A stretch of 64,000 nt of DNA from Maribacter ulvicola (GCF_900155985.1 NZ_FTMA01000002.1:394181-458180); one strand, 5' to 3'. Counted from the first letter of the stretch, positions 42,576 through 52,517 are shown. Numbers and translations are program-made. Notes: generated by a model not told the origin, from the letters alone.

Positions 42576-43757
42576 ATGCACCTTTTAAAAAAAATTCCCG
42601 CCTTCCTATTAGTAATACTATCCTTTACCGCTTGTACTACCAGCCCAAGTATATCGGGTAAAATAGAAGGCATAGAAAAGGAGAATGCAACCGTCTATTT
42701 AATTCAGCCAGCAACATTTCAAGATGTGGCAGCTTCCTATTTAGGTAAAATTATAGACTCCGCTATTGTGAAGTCTGACGGAAGCTTTAGATTCAAACAT
42801 CTGCCAACGGGTAAAGAACCGACATTGCTGGAGCTTGCCGTGCAGCCCACAGGAAAAACTGGTAGTTATTTAGAGAACGACAACCCAAAAGAGGCGAATT
42901 ACATGCCTATTGTTTATCAATTTGGAGAACCTATTCACATAACAGCAAAGTATAATGAGTTCCAACAAAGTTTTAAGTTAGATCAGCCATCTGAAATAAA
43001 TAAGGCATTGTTAGCATTAAGAGATATAAAATCAACTGCCTACCAAACCTATTTAGCTGAAAAGAAATGGCAAGTAGAAGAAGGTGATGAATTAATGGCA
43101 AAAGAGCATGCTGTATTACAATACCAAAAAGCCTTAATGGAATTCGCCGATGGCACTATGCAACTATTTCCTGCACTAGTAGCTTTACGTTGGGTAAGCC
43201 CGGAGAAAGATTATGAACGTGTACCCGAATTTTTAGTGGACCAATGTAATAAATGGAACAAAACACAACCGGATCACCCTTGGGTGAAACAACTGTGTAA
43301 AAAAAGCGAACCCGAAAATTTACCGGTATTGATAGGCGATGAATTCCCTAATATCCAATTACCGATGATGACGAAAGACACCTTGCTTCTTAATGATCTA
43401 TTGGGTAAAAAATTGACGATTGTGGACTTATGGGCATCTTGGTGTGCCCCTTGCAGAATAGAGAACCGAAAAGTTCTAGTACCCCTTTACAATGAATATC
43501 ATGAACAAGGATTAGAAATAGTTGCCTATGCTTTAGAAAGTGATGAAGCAGCCTGGAAAGCCGCGGCAACACGCGATGGCGCAGATCGTTGGTTACAAGC
43601 CTCAGATTTACAAGGTGATGATGCCCCTTTCTTAAAGAAAATACGTGTACGTACCATACCTGCCAATTTTATTCTTGATAGTAACGGCGTAGTCATTGTA
43701 AAAAATTTGCATGGTGAAGAATTAACGAATTTGGTGGAAAGTAATTTTGAAAAGTAA
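42576..43757 (+). CDS. TlpA-like thioredoxin-fold lipoprotein with DUF4369-type N-terminal domain
   Basis: A 393-residue lipoprotein (SFTAC, Cys20). Residues 25-130 form a beta-rich DUF4369-like domain (ISGKIEGIEKENATVYLI), followed by helices and a thioredoxin domain from about 255 to the end with Cys290-Ala-Pro-Cys293 (WASWCAPCRIENRK) and a cis-Pro segment RTIPANFILD. It acts as a periplasmic thiol oxidoreductase or reductase in Bacteroidota. Monocistronic, between a repeat cluster and the Wadjet operon. Confidence 0.92.
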   Translation: MHLLKKIPAFLLVILSFTACTTSPSISGKIEGIEKENATVYLIQPATFQDVAASYLGKIIDSAIVKSDGSFRFKHLPTGKEPTLLELAVQPTGKTGSYLENDNPKEANYMPIVYQFGEPIHITAKYNEFQQSFKLDQPSEINKALLALRDIKSTAYQTYLAEKKWQVEEGDELMAKEHAVLQYQKALMEFADGTMQLFPALVALRWVSPEKDYERVPEFLVDQCNKWNKTQPDHPWVKQLCKKSEPENLPVLIGDEFPNIQLPMMTKDTLLLNDLLGKKLTIVDLWASWCAPCRIENRKVLVPLYNEYHEQGLEIVAYALESDEAAWKAAATRDGADRWLQASDLQGDDAPFLKKIRVRTIPANFILDSNGVVIVKNLHGEELTNLVESNFEK

Positions 43758-44076
43758 GTAAGAATTACATTATAATTAGTTATTTCGTTAATAACTTGGT
43801 AATAACTCATCAAGTAAGTACTTGTTTTCAATTTTTGAAATATAGAACTTAGCTTTCTCTCCCCCGAAGCATAATAAAAACAAAACAGCTAAAAAGAATT
43901 GTAACTCGTCTGAGCTCTCTACGTTGTGTTAAAACGTAAATCGTCCTAAAAATGAACATTTAAACTAAAAACACCAACGCACAAATAGAACATTTGGTTT
44001 TTTGGCTAACACAAGAGCCAACGCTGAAAAAATCAAAAGAGCTGTTTCTTGCCAACGCTAAACATAATGAAATTGA
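43758..44076. other. Intergenic region before the Wadjet operon
   Basis: No gene. It holds the jet promoter and, at 44008-44061, a block that resembles one just downstream of jetD. Neither a perfect -33/-7 pair nor a riboswitch was seen. Confidence 0.5.
44008..44061 (+). repeat. Left flank block of the jet operon
   Basis: Starts AACACAAGAGCCAACGC, includes ATCAAAAGAG, and ends in the 15-mer TCTTGCCAACGCTAA (44047-44061). The same elements recur in the same order and orientation at 50674-50729. Confidence 0.75.
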
Positions 44077-45537
44077 ATGATAGAAAGTTCTAAAATATTA
44101 AGTAGTCTAAACACTTCACCAAGTGTCGAACTGTTACGCTTGAGAAATAGAGATATAATTGTTGAGTTTTTGGTTGAGCTTTTTTCAAATAAGCAAGTAG
44201 TAATTTCTTCCGACAAAATTCATACTCAATTAGCAGACTTTTTGGAGTATAAAAAAATTGAGAATGATGAAGAGAGTGAAATCACTGTCTTTGACACCTA
44301 TGAAGATAAAGCCAAAAAATATATTCTCAATTGGACTAACAAAGGTTTTTTAACGAATTATCCTGATGAACAAGGTGATGTCTATTATGAACTCTCGGCT
44401 CATTCTAGTAAAGCCATAGATTGGTTAGGGAGTTTAAAAAAAGAAGAATTTGTAGGTACTGAATCAAAATTCAACAATATTTTAAATCAATTAAAAGAAC
44501 TGGTCGAATTTACCAATGAGGATACTGAAAAAAGAATAGAGCTTTTAGAAGAGAAGAAACTTGAAATCGAACAACAAATCCAGCGAATAAAAATAGGTGA
44601 AGATGTTAAAGTTTTTGAGGAATTCGAAATACTTCCACGTTTCAATCAAATCAATCAATCCGCAAAAGAACTATTGTCAGATTTTAAAGAAGTAGAGGAT
44701 AATTTTAAAGATATTACAAAAGGGATTTACAGAAAACACGCAGATGGTAGTTTAAGTAAAAGTGATATTTTGGAATTTACCTTTGATGCTCTCGAAGGAC
44801 TTAAAGAAAGTCAACAAGGAAAAAGTTTTTATGCTTTTTGGTCTTTCATCTTAAATCCTGAATTACAGAGTAAATGGGAAAGATTGACCTCAGAGCTGTA
44901 TAAAACATTAGAAGAAAAATCTATCCCTATTAGTGACCCATTCTTAAAAGGAATGAAAAAGCACCTTCACTATTCAGGACAAAAAGTATATAAAGCCAAC
45001 GATAAAATGGCTGATAAGCTAAGCAGAATTATTCGTGAAAGTGAAAGTTCCAAATCTGAGCTAACTAAAAGAATAATTCAAGATATTAAAAAAAGTCTTG
45101 TAGAAGTAAATAGTAAAAAACCAAATTCTGATATTTCATTCACGTTAGAAGATAGTCCAGAAGTTAATATCGCATTTGAACGGAAACTGACCTTTGAACA
45201 AAAAGAAGAAACAATTTATTCAGAAAAACCACAAATTGCTAATGAAGACATTACATCTTCTATTCATTTAAGTAAATTATTTTCTCAATCAAACATTGAT
45301 AAAGAACTATTGAGAAAAAGAATAAAAGATATTCTTAAAGATAAGTCCCAAACAACAGTTTTAGATGTTATTGAAAATTATGGCGGTCTTGAAAAAGGTT
45401 TACCAGAATTGTTTGGATATATTGGTGTTTCAAAAGAATTCAAACATATCATAAATACTGATAAAACTCAGCGTATAATTTTTGATATTAAAAACAATAA
45501 ACAGATAACAATACCCGAAATCATTTTGACCAAATGA
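44077..45537 (+). CDS. jetA: Wadjet anti-plasmid system subunit JetA (DUF3375)
   Basis: A 486-residue protein of the DUF3375 family, the kleisin-like JetA (MukF-like) of Wadjet type I. The N-terminal winged-helix part is seen in LLRLRNRDIIVEFLVELFSNKQVV; a long coiled-coil stretch spans about residues 135-215; the C-terminal part carries the DUF3375 core. Its stop overlaps the jetB start (ATGA). Identification rests on the combination of family, order and the SMC-like JetC downstream. JetA bridges the SMC heads and binds DNA in the known complex. Confidence 0.92.
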   Translation: MIESSKILSSLNTSPSVELLRLRNRDIIVEFLVELFSNKQVVISSDKIHTQLADFLEYKKIENDEESEITVFDTYEDKAKKYILNWTNKGFLTNYPDEQGDVYYELSAHSSKAIDWLGSLKKEEFVGTESKFNNILNQLKELVEFTNEDTEKRIELLEEKKLEIEQQIQRIKIGEDVKVFEEFEILPRFNQINQSAKELLSDFKEVEDNFKDITKGIYRKHADGSLSKSDILEFTFDALEGLKESQQGKSFYAFWSFILNPELQSKWERLTSELYKTLEEKSIPISDPFLKGMKKHLHYSGQKVYKANDKMADKLSRIIRESESSKSELTKRIIQDIKKSLVEVNSKKPNSDISFTLEDSPEVNIAFERKLTFEQKEETIYSEKPQIANEDITSSIHLSKLFSQSNIDKELLRKRIKDILKDKSQTTVLDVIENYGGLEKGLPELFGYIGVSKEFKHIINTDKTQRIIFDIKNNKQITIPEIILTK

Positions 45538-46112
45538 GCAATTTAGAACAAAGCATTAAGCCATATAGCAAAGCAATAGTAAAACTTCTTAAAGGAGTTG
45601 TCGAAAGAAACTCAAACGTATGGGAAGATATTATCTATTATCAAGAACAGATTCAGGAATATGTGGCTCAAATTGGCTTGGAACTCATTGTAAAAAAAGA
45701 CGATGGGTTTGCATTTGTAAAGCAATTTGAAAACAGCGAAGGCAAAACACTTGGGTTAATAACAAGACGTCAGATAGGATTTGAAACATCCATAGTTCTT
45801 TTGGTATTGAGACAAAGTTTAGAAGATTTTGATAGTAATCCTACACAGTTAACACCTGAAAAATTTATATCAGACACTGAAATTAAAGACGAATTGGAAC
45901 TTTTTTTGCAGGAAGGATACAATAAGATGAAGTTTCAACAACAGCTAAATAAATACATTTCAAATGCTGTAGAATTGGGCTTCTTAAAAGAGGTTTACAA
46001 GAAAGACAAAGAAACTAAATATCAAATACACCGAATTATCAAAGAAAAAATAACGCTGGATATATTACAGGGTTTCAAAATAAAATTACAAGAATATGTT
46101 GAGTCTGTTTAG
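45534..46112 (+). CDS. jetB: Wadjet subunit JetB (DUF4194)
   Basis: A 192-residue DUF4194 protein, the KITE-like (MukE-like) JetB. Visible features are the winged-helix pattern QEYVAQIGLELIVKKDDGFAFVKQ and LITRRQIGFETSIVLLVLRQSLEDF. It overlaps jetA by 4 nt and jetC by 17 nt. In the known complex JetB binds JetA and stabilises the SMC-like loop-extruding machine. Confidence 0.92.
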   Translation: MSNLEQSIKPYSKAIVKLLKGVVERNSNVWEDIIYYQEQIQEYVAQIGLELIVKKDDGFAFVKQFENSEGKTLGLITRRQIGFETSIVLLVLRQSLEDFDSNPTQLTPEKFISDTEIKDELELFLQEGYNKMKFQQQLNKYISNAVELGFLKEVYKKDKETKYQIHRIIKEKITLDILQGFKIKLQEYVESV

Positions 46113-49100
46113 CACTAGTTCTGATACTGCTGGTTTCAGACTTCAATATATGGAAGTTTTTAACTGGGGAACGTTTGACCAAAATGTATTCAGAATAAAC
46201 CCACAAGGTCATAATTCATTGCTAACTGGTGCAAATGCATCGGGTAAAAGTACGTATATAGATGCTCTACTAACCTTAATGGTTCCAGCCAAAAGAACTA
46301 GATTCTACAATCAATCTTCCGGAGTTGAAAAAAAAGGAGACCGAACAGAAGAAACTTACGTTCTTGGACATTATGGCAATATTCAAGAAGAAGGCAAATC
46401 TACAACATCCACTCAAAAACTGCGTGAAACAAACACCTATTCTGTAATCCTTGCTCATTTTCAAAATACAGAAGAGAAAAATATAACGTTATTCCAAGTA
46501 CGCTGGTTTTCAAATAATGAAATGAAAAGGCAATTTGGTATTGCCCACATTCCTCTTGAAATAGAAAAAGATTTTAGTCAGTTTGATTCTAAGGGTAACT
46601 GGAAGAAACATTTAGACAAAACATACAACGAAAACATTACAAAGCGTAAAATTGAATTTTTAAATGGACCGACTGATTATGGCGAAAGAATGTACCATTT
46701 ATTTGGTATGCGCTCAATCAAAGCATTGAGTTTATTTAATCAAGTGGTTGGAGTAAAGGTTTTGGAAGATTTAGATGAATTTATAAGGACAAATATGCTA
46801 GAAGAGCAAGATGCCGAAACGGAATTCATCCAATTAAAAGAAAGCTTTTTGACATTAATGGATGCCAAAACCAATATTGAAAAAGCTAAAGAACAGATTG
46901 CACAACTTACACCGATTAATGACATTGCGAATAATCTAAATGAAATTCAAAAAAAATTACAGCAATTAGAAGATTCAAAAGAAACAGCTGTCTTTTGGTT
47001 TGCTAAAAAAGGGGTAGAATTAGGCGAAAAAGAATTAGAGAGCTGTAAAGATAAATTAGAGCAATTAAACAATGAGTTAACTGAACTCAGAAGTCAAGAA
47101 GAAAGTCTGAAAGCAGACGAAAGAAAAATTTCAATTTCTATTGAAAAGGATGAAGTGGGAAGTAAAATCAAGGATCTAGAAAAGGAAATAAAACAAATTA
47201 CTAAAAGTCGAGATTTAAGAAGTGGAAAACTTGATGATTATAACAAAATCGCCCAAAATATAAGCCTGACAAAAAACCCAAATACAGAATACTTTACTAC
47301 AAACCGTGAAAAAGCGAAAAAATTAAAGATAGAAACACAGGGGAAAATAGAAGATGAAAGCGAAAATTTTCGCTTGCTAAAAAACAAGGCTGATGATTTT
47401 GAAAAATCCACGGATGATTTAGTAAATACCATTAAGACATTACAAGAAAACAAGAACAACATTCCTGTAAATGATGCTAGAATTCGCGAAGAATTAATTG
47501 AACATATAGGAGCCACAAAAGAAGAAATTCCTTTTATTGGAGAACTTATTCAGGTAAAACAAGAAGAGATGGCTTGGGAAGCTTCCATTGAAAAGGTACT
47601 TCACAATTTTGCATTGCGATTGATTGTTCCACCAAAATATTATTCTGAAGTAAACAAATATGTTAATGGTAATAATTTACGAGGTAGAATCCGTTACGAC
47701 AAATACGAAGAAGAAGATTATCTCAAAAATTTTCAAAATAAAAAAACCAACTATAAATCGTTGGTTAATAAAATTAATATTAAAACCAAAACACCATATT
47801 ACGAATGGATTGAGAACTATTTAGAAGCGCAGTTTGATTTTGTTTGTGTAGATAACCTTTCAGAATTTGAACGCTATTCAAAAATGGCAATCACACAAAA
47901 CGGATTAGTTAAATTCAGAAAAGGAAAACACGAAAAAGACGATCGTAAACATATTTCAAGAAGAGAAAATTTTGTTTTGGGTTGGGATAATACCGAAAAG
48001 GTTTCTGTTTTGAGAAAAGAACTTAAAAAGCAACAAGGACTTCAAATAGAAAATAAAACTGCTATTTCCGACAAAAAAACTGAAATAAAAAACTTAGGAA
48101 CATACAGAGATGAATGCCACAACCTATTTTCAAAATTTGATAAATACGATGACATAAACTGGGAAACTTATGCTAACCAAATACAGGAAAAAACAGAGCA
48201 GAAAGAAGATTTAGAAAAGACTAATGACAGTGTAAAAAAGTTACAAGAACAGTTACAAAAAGTACAAGATGATTTAAAACAACTATCTGAAGTTAAAATT
48301 GAAAATAAAGTAATAGAAAAAGGTAAAAAGCAAACAGAAATTGATTCTGTTATTAATACTGTAAATAATAACAAAGCTATCTTTGAGCATTTAGGTGAGA
48401 TTGTTGTTTCAGAACTCGAAATAAACAATCCTGATTTGGAAGATATTGATTACGCTAATTTTGAAATAACCCGTAATAATTTTCAAAATAAAAACTCAAA
48501 AGAAACATCAGAGTTAAATAAGCAAAAACAAGGTAAAGAAAGAGAAGTTGTTATTAAAATTAATGCTTTTAAACATCCAACGGAAACCATAACAAACAAA
48601 TTCAAAGATTGGCGTTCTGATGTTAATTCATTGCCTGATTCCACTAACTTAGAATTCATTGGTGAGTATCAAAAGTTTTTGGAAAAGTTAGAAAACGACA
48701 ATCTTCCAAAATTCGAGAAAAAATTCAATGATTATTTACAAGAAACAATTACCAATAAAGTAGGCGATTTTAGAATGTTCTTCGAAAATTGGTCAGATTC
48801 AATTAAAGAAAACATTGAAAATCTTAATGAATCATTGAAAGAAATTGATTTTAAAAATAAACCCAAAACATACATTCAACTAGTCGCACCGAACAAAATC
48901 AATGATGAAGTAAAAGAATTCAGGAAATTACTCAATGATGCCATTCCTAATATTAGGGAAGTTGATTCTTCCATTGATGGACGAAAACATCATTTTTACA
49001 ATCACATAGAACCGTTAATTTCAAAGCTTGATAAAGAAGACTGGCGTAAAAAAGTAAGTAATGTTCGTTCGTGGTTCAATTACAAAGCTGAGGAATTTTA

Positions 49101-49497
49101 TAAAGAAAATGACCAAAAATTTAAAACTTATGAAAATATGGGGCAACTTTCTGGTGGTGAAAAAGCGCAACTTACTTATACCATCTTAGGTTCTGCAATA
49201 GCATATCAGTTTGGCTTAACCAAAGAAGGACTACAAAGTGATTCATTTCGCTTTATAGCTATTGATGAAGCATTTAAAGCACAAGATGAAGATAAAGCTC
49301 GTTATTTGGTAACGCTATGCAAACAACTTCATCTACAATTATTAGTGGTTACACCAAGTGACAACATTCATATTGTAGAAAATGATATTTCATTTGTACA
49401 TTTTGTTGAACGAAAAGAAGAACGACATTCTTGGCTTTACGATATGCCAATTGAACAATTCAAAAAAGAAAAAGAGAATTATTTAGACAATCAATGA
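46096..49497 (+). CDS. jetC: Wadjet SMC-like ATPase JetC
   Basis: A 1133-residue SMC/MukB-like ATPase. Walker A is GANASGKST (residues 45-53, Lys51). Long heptad coiled coils run from about 270 to 460 and 640 to 800, with a hinge-like domain around 470-630. The ABC signature LSGGEKAQL lies at about 1018-1026, and Walker B FIAIDEAF at about 1052-1059. It extrudes DNA loops and, with JetD, recognises closed circular plasmids. It overlaps jetD by 4 nt. Intact by all motifs. Confidence 0.96.
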   Translation: MLSLFSTSSDTAGFRLQYMEVFNWGTFDQNVFRINPQGHNSLLTGANASGKSTYIDALLTLMVPAKRTRFYNQSSGVEKKGDRTEETYVLGHYGNIQEEGKSTTSTQKLRETNTYSVILAHFQNTEEKNITLFQVRWFSNNEMKRQFGIAHIPLEIEKDFSQFDSKGNWKKHLDKTYNENITKRKIEFLNGPTDYGERMYHLFGMRSIKALSLFNQVVGVKVLEDLDEFIRTNMLEEQDAETEFIQLKESFLTLMDAKTNIEKAKEQIAQLTPINDIANNLNEIQKKLQQLEDSKETAVFWFAKKGVELGEKELESCKDKLEQLNNELTELRSQEESLKADERKISISIEKDEVGSKIKDLEKEIKQITKSRDLRSGKLDDYNKIAQNISLTKNPNTEYFTTNREKAKKLKIETQGKIEDESENFRLLKNKADDFEKSTDDLVNTIKTLQENKNNIPVNDARIREELIEHIGATKEEIPFIGELIQVKQEEMAWEASIEKVLHNFALRLIVPPKYYSEVNKYVNGNNLRGRIRYDKYEEEDYLKNFQNKKTNYKSLVNKINIKTKTPYYEWIENYLEAQFDFVCVDNLSEFERYSKMAITQNGLVKFRKGKHEKDDRKHISRRENFVLGWDNTEKVSVLRKELKKQQGLQIENKTAISDKKTEIKNLGTYRDECHNLFSKFDKYDDINWETYANQIQEKTEQKEDLEKTNDSVKKLQEQLQKVQDDLKQLSEVKIENKVIEKGKKQTEIDSVINTVNNNKAIFEHLGEIVVSELEINNPDLEDIDYANFEITRNNFQNKNSKETSELNKQKQGKEREVVIKINAFKHPTETITNKFKDWRSDVNSLPDSTNLEFIGEYQKFLEKLENDNLPKFEKKFNDYLQETITNKVGDFRMFFENWSDSIKENIENLNESLKEIDFKNKPKTYIQLVAPNKINDEVKEFRKLLNDAIPNIREVDSSIDGRKHHFYNHIEPLISKLDKEDWRKKVSNVRSWFNYKAEEFYKENDQKFKTYENMGQLSGGEKAQLTYTILGSAIAYQFGLTKEGLQSDSFRFIAIDEAFKAQDEDKARYLVTLCKQLHLQLLVVTPSDNIHIVENDISFVHFVERKEERHSWLYDMPIEQFKKEKENYLDNQ

Positions 49498-50669
49498 TTA
49501 CGCCACAGGAAATAAGGAAAAAAGCCGAAAGGAAATATATAGATTATCTCAAATCATTGGTTAGCAAAAAACCTTTCGATAAACTAATAATTAGAGGAGA
49601 TAAAAAATATACTAAATCATCTTTGCCTGAATTTGAGAAGGAAATACAGGCAATTGTCAGTCAATCCAAAGAAAAGAGTGCCTATGGTTATAGTTTAGAT
49701 TTTCAACAAGTTAAAACAAAGCATTTAGGCACACAGGATTTACCTATATCCATATATTTTGAAACGGAACAAGATTTTTTGAAATTTTTGGGTAATCAAA
49801 AAGAGGTTGATTTTTTTAAATTAAACGTGAAGAAGATAACTAATGTCTTCCCTTATTTGGAAGAATGGATAATCAATAAACCTATAAAGGTTATTCAAAA
49901 TGAAAAAAAATGGGATGATATATTGAAAGTATGCTTGTATTTTAAAAACAATCCTTTACCAAGCTTATATGTTAGGGAATTACCAATAAAAATTCATACA
50001 AAATTTATAGAGGATAATAAAGGAGTCATCAAAGAGTTGCTTGATGTAGTAATTTCAGACTATATTCAAAAAGATAAAAAGCAATTTGAAAAAAGGTTTA
50101 ACCTTAAATATGCTGAGCCACAAATTCGATTTAAAGTACTTGACCAAGAAATAAGTCAAACATTTTTTTCAGGATTAGATGATATTGCTATTCAAATTAG
50201 TCAGTTTGAAAATCTTCATTTACCAATTGAAAAAGTTATTGTATTTGAAAATAAAACAAATTTCTACACTGCTCTAACACTACCGAAAATGAGAAAAACT
50301 ATTGCGCTTTTTGGAAGCGGTTTTAGAGTTTACAATTTAAAAAATGTGAAGTGGTTCAAAGATAAAACAATACTTTATTGGGGAGATTTAGACGCTCAGG
50401 GTTTTGAAATATTATCTCAGTTTAGAGGATATTTTCCTAATGTGAAAAGCATTTTTATGGATAAAAAAACATTTAATAAGTTTTTTGAAAATGATAACGG
50501 TACGCTTTCGAAAGTTTTGACAAAACTCAACCTAACTGAAAAAGAGAAAATGCTTTACGATATTTTAAAAGAAAATAACTGGCGTCTTGAACAAGAAAAA
50601 ATTCCGCTTGACTATGTGAATTCTTATTTTGAGAAAGAATATGCTAACGCTTTAAACCATACACATTAG
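49494..50669 (+). CDS. jetD: Wadjet nuclease subunit JetD (DUF3322/DUF2220)
   Basis: A 391-residue protein with the DUF3322 N-terminal part (about 1-190, ITPQEIRKKAERKYIDYLKSL) and the DUF2220 topoisomerase VI A-like Toprim part (about 210-391). The Toprim acidic motif is visible in ILYWGDLDAQGFEILSQFR, near residues 292-310, with an upstream glutamate in VIVFENKTNFYT. JetD nicks or cuts circular DNA once JetABC has trapped it. Last gene of the operon; no frameshift in any of the four. Confidence 0.94.
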   Translation: MITPQEIRKKAERKYIDYLKSLVSKKPFDKLIIRGDKKYTKSSLPEFEKEIQAIVSQSKEKSAYGYSLDFQQVKTKHLGTQDLPISIYFETEQDFLKFLGNQKEVDFFKLNVKKITNVFPYLEEWIINKPIKVIQNEKKWDDILKVCLYFKNNPLPSLYVRELPIKIHTKFIEDNKGVIKELLDVVISDYIQKDKKQFEKRFNLKYAEPQIRFKVLDQEISQTFFSGLDDIAIQISQFENLHLPIEKVIVFENKTNFYTALTLPKMRKTIALFGSGFRVYNLKNVKWFKDKTILYWGDLDAQGFEILSQFRGYFPNVKSIFMDKKTFNKFFENDNGTLSKVLTKLNLTEKEKMLYDILKENNWRLEQEKIPLDYVNSYFEKEYANALNHTH

Positions 50670-50673
50670 CAAT

Positions 50674-50729
50674 TACACAAGCCTACGATAAGCCAAAAAT
50701 CACAAAAGAGTATGTCTTGCCAACGCTAA
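50674..50729 (+). repeat. Right flank block of the jet operon
   Basis: Starts TACACAAGC, includes ATCACAAAAGAG, and ends in the 15-mer TCTTGCCAACGCTAA (50715-50729), which is identical to the end of the left block. It begins 5 nt after the jetD stop codon. Confidence 0.75.
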
Positions 50730-50860
50730 CGTTCAAACTAAATAACAAACATCGGAAAACCAATCTTAACGGAAAAAGCACTATGCATAACTAAGAACTG
50801 AGGAAAAAAAACATAGCTAATATAGACTTTCTTAGAGTTTTTTGTGTATTTGCAAAGTCC

Positions 50861-50884
50861 GCCAAATTTTAATTTGGCTTTTAA
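50861..50884 (+). terminator. Hairpin downstream of the jet operon
   Basis: GCCAAATT-TT-AATTTGGC followed by TTTT. A weak terminator-like hairpin about 190 nt after jetD, in an otherwise gene-free region up to 50990. Confidence 0.5.
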
Positions 50885-50990
50885 GAAAAATAAAATTAAA
50901 TTAAAAAATTCGGCTCGTGCATAACCCGAAAGGTCAGCGTCTATTTACACGATACGTTTCATATACTAACCGATAACGAAATCCAACCAA

Positions 50991-52238
50991 CTACCCCCTA
51001 TTCTTCTCCTCAATCCATTTACTCATAAACTTGGTAGCGGTCATAGTTTGGTGTTGTAATAAAGCTCCTGTAAAGTTCTGTTTTCTATGAGTAGCTATAT
51101 TTTTTTGAAGCTGTTCAACTTGCGCTATTAACATATTTTCTAAGCTCGATTTAGCATATAACGTATTGATCAAAATCTTCCCTTGGTCTTGAGCATTTTT
51201 CCAAGTATGTTGTGTGGTATATAATCTAACAGCAGCTTTCACAAAAGCGGTATGGTCATTTTCTATGTAACCGTTCCAATCCAGAATACCGTGCATGCCT
51301 TCTGCACCAATGGTGGTAGTAACACTGGGTGTACTGTTTACTATGGCAGAAAGTAGTTTTCCTTTAATTCCCGCTCCGAAACGCAGCGGAGCTAGGCATA
51401 CTTTTGCCGATTGCATGACTTCATTGGCATCGGCTGCCCTACCGTGAACTAGAAATCCGCCTACAGGGTTATTCATTTCTAGTATTTGCTGCGGCAAATA
51501 AGCACCGTAAATATGTAATTTGGCTTCTGGTAATTGTTTGTGAATTAAGGGCCAGACAGTCGATTTTAAGCATTTTACCGCATCAATATTGGGCGCGTGT
51601 TTTCCGCCACCTATGAATACAAAATCCGATCTTTCGTCAAAGGTTTTCCAAGTGGTCTCGCTGGTAATTTCGTTTACCATAAAAGGGAGTAACAATAATA
51701 GACTTTTATCTATGTTGAGTACATCGGTCAGTAATTCCAGTTCATAGCTAGAAATGATCAAAGAGAGATCACAGCGATAAATACTAGCAATTTCTCTTTT
51801 GGTTTTATCATCTGCCAACCAAGCATCCGTAGTAAATGGAATATCTTTTTTGAAGCATTGCTCACGCACATGACGTAGGGAATGTAAATCTTCGGTATCT
51901 AATATACGAAGCGCATCGGGGCAGTTTTCCGCCACGCGCCACCCAAATTGTTCTTCGGTCAAAAAGCGATCAAACAACACCACATCAGGATTCAAATCGG
52001 TAACAAAAACATCAAAAGAACTATCGTTCATTTTAATATCCGCCGTCTGGTATCCAAGCGCCTCCATATCCGCCGAGAAATCCGATTTCGAAGCCGCTGA
52101 CCCTACGGTAATGGAATACCCTTGCTTTTTAAATACATCTAATAATTGCATCATCCGCACCCCAGCAGCTGTAGATGCAGGTTCTGGCCATACGAGAGCG
52201 ATTACGAGGAGGGTTTTGGGATTTTTTTTTAAGTACAA
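50991..52238 (-). CDS. Glycosyltransferase (GT4-like)
   Basis: About 415 residues with a GT-B fold pattern. The N-terminal VIALVWPEPASTAAGVRMMQ is a nucleotide-sugar glycosyltransferase start; the C-terminal half shows FVFIGGGKHAPNIDAVKCL and a segment ending APLRFGAGIKGKLLSAI with the acidic region used for sugar-nucleotide binding. No ATG exists near the expected N-terminus; TTG 52238 or TTG 52259 are the only reasonable starts. The 5-prime end abuts CAGT repeats. The acceptor is unknown; probably a surface polysaccharide. Confidence 0.8.
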   Translation of the reverse strand: MYLKKNPKTLLVIALVWPEPASTAAGVRMMQLLDVFKKQGYSITVGSAASKSDFSADMEALGYQTADIKMNDSSFDVFVTDLNPDVVLFDRFLTEEQFGWRVAENCPDALRILDTEDLHSLRHVREQCFKKDIPFTTDAWLADDKTKREIASIYRCDLSLIISSYELELLTDVLNIDKSLLLLLPFMVNEITSETTWKTFDERSDFVFIGGGKHAPNIDAVKCLKSTVWPLIHKQLPEAKLHIYGAYLPQQILEMNNPVGGFLVHGRAADANEVMQSAKVCLAPLRFGAGIKGKLLSAIVNSTPSVTTTIGAEGMHGILDWNGYIENDHTAFVKAAVRLYTTQHTWKNAQDQGKILINTLYAKSSLENMLIAQVEQLQKNIATHRKQNFTGALLQHQTMTATKFMSKWIEEKNRG

Positions 52239-52287
52239 AGTCGGAAGTATTAAGTACAAAGTTCGGAAAATGGTTGGTGGTTGGCAA

Positions 52288-52365
52288 GTTTTTAGTGGGC
52301 AGTATCAGTCTTCAGTGGGCAGTTTTCAGTAACAGTTTACGGTACTCAGTTTTCAGTGAGCAATA
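52288..52365. repeat. CAGT-word low-complexity stretch 4
   Basis: Words GGGCAGT, ATCAGT, CTTCAGT, GGGCAGT, TTTCAGT, AACAGT, ACTCAGT and TTTCAGT follow one another immediately upstream of the glycosyltransferase start. Confidence 0.85.
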
Positions 52366-52395
52366 ACGGTGTTCGGTTTTTATGTTTAGTTATAG

Positions 52396-52517
52396 TGTCA
52401 CTTCGAGTGGCTTTTTGTTGTAGCATAGCGAAAACAAAAAGTTGTATCGAGAACTTTGGTACACGGAACGGTTCTCGATACTAATTTCTCATGCCTCGAA
52501 ATACACGCGAACTGACA
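52396..52517. repeat. Nested-palindrome element, copy 4
   Basis: TGTCACTTCGAGTGG at the left end, intact inner stem GTATCGAGAAC / GTTCTCGATAC, and right end drifted to ACACGCGAACTGACA. Confidence 0.92.

Noticed and set aside
44008..50729. Integron attC sites around the jet operon
   Set aside because: The flank blocks contain CCAACGC-like words but no proper RYYYAAC/GTTRRRY arms or attC hairpin, and no integrase is present.
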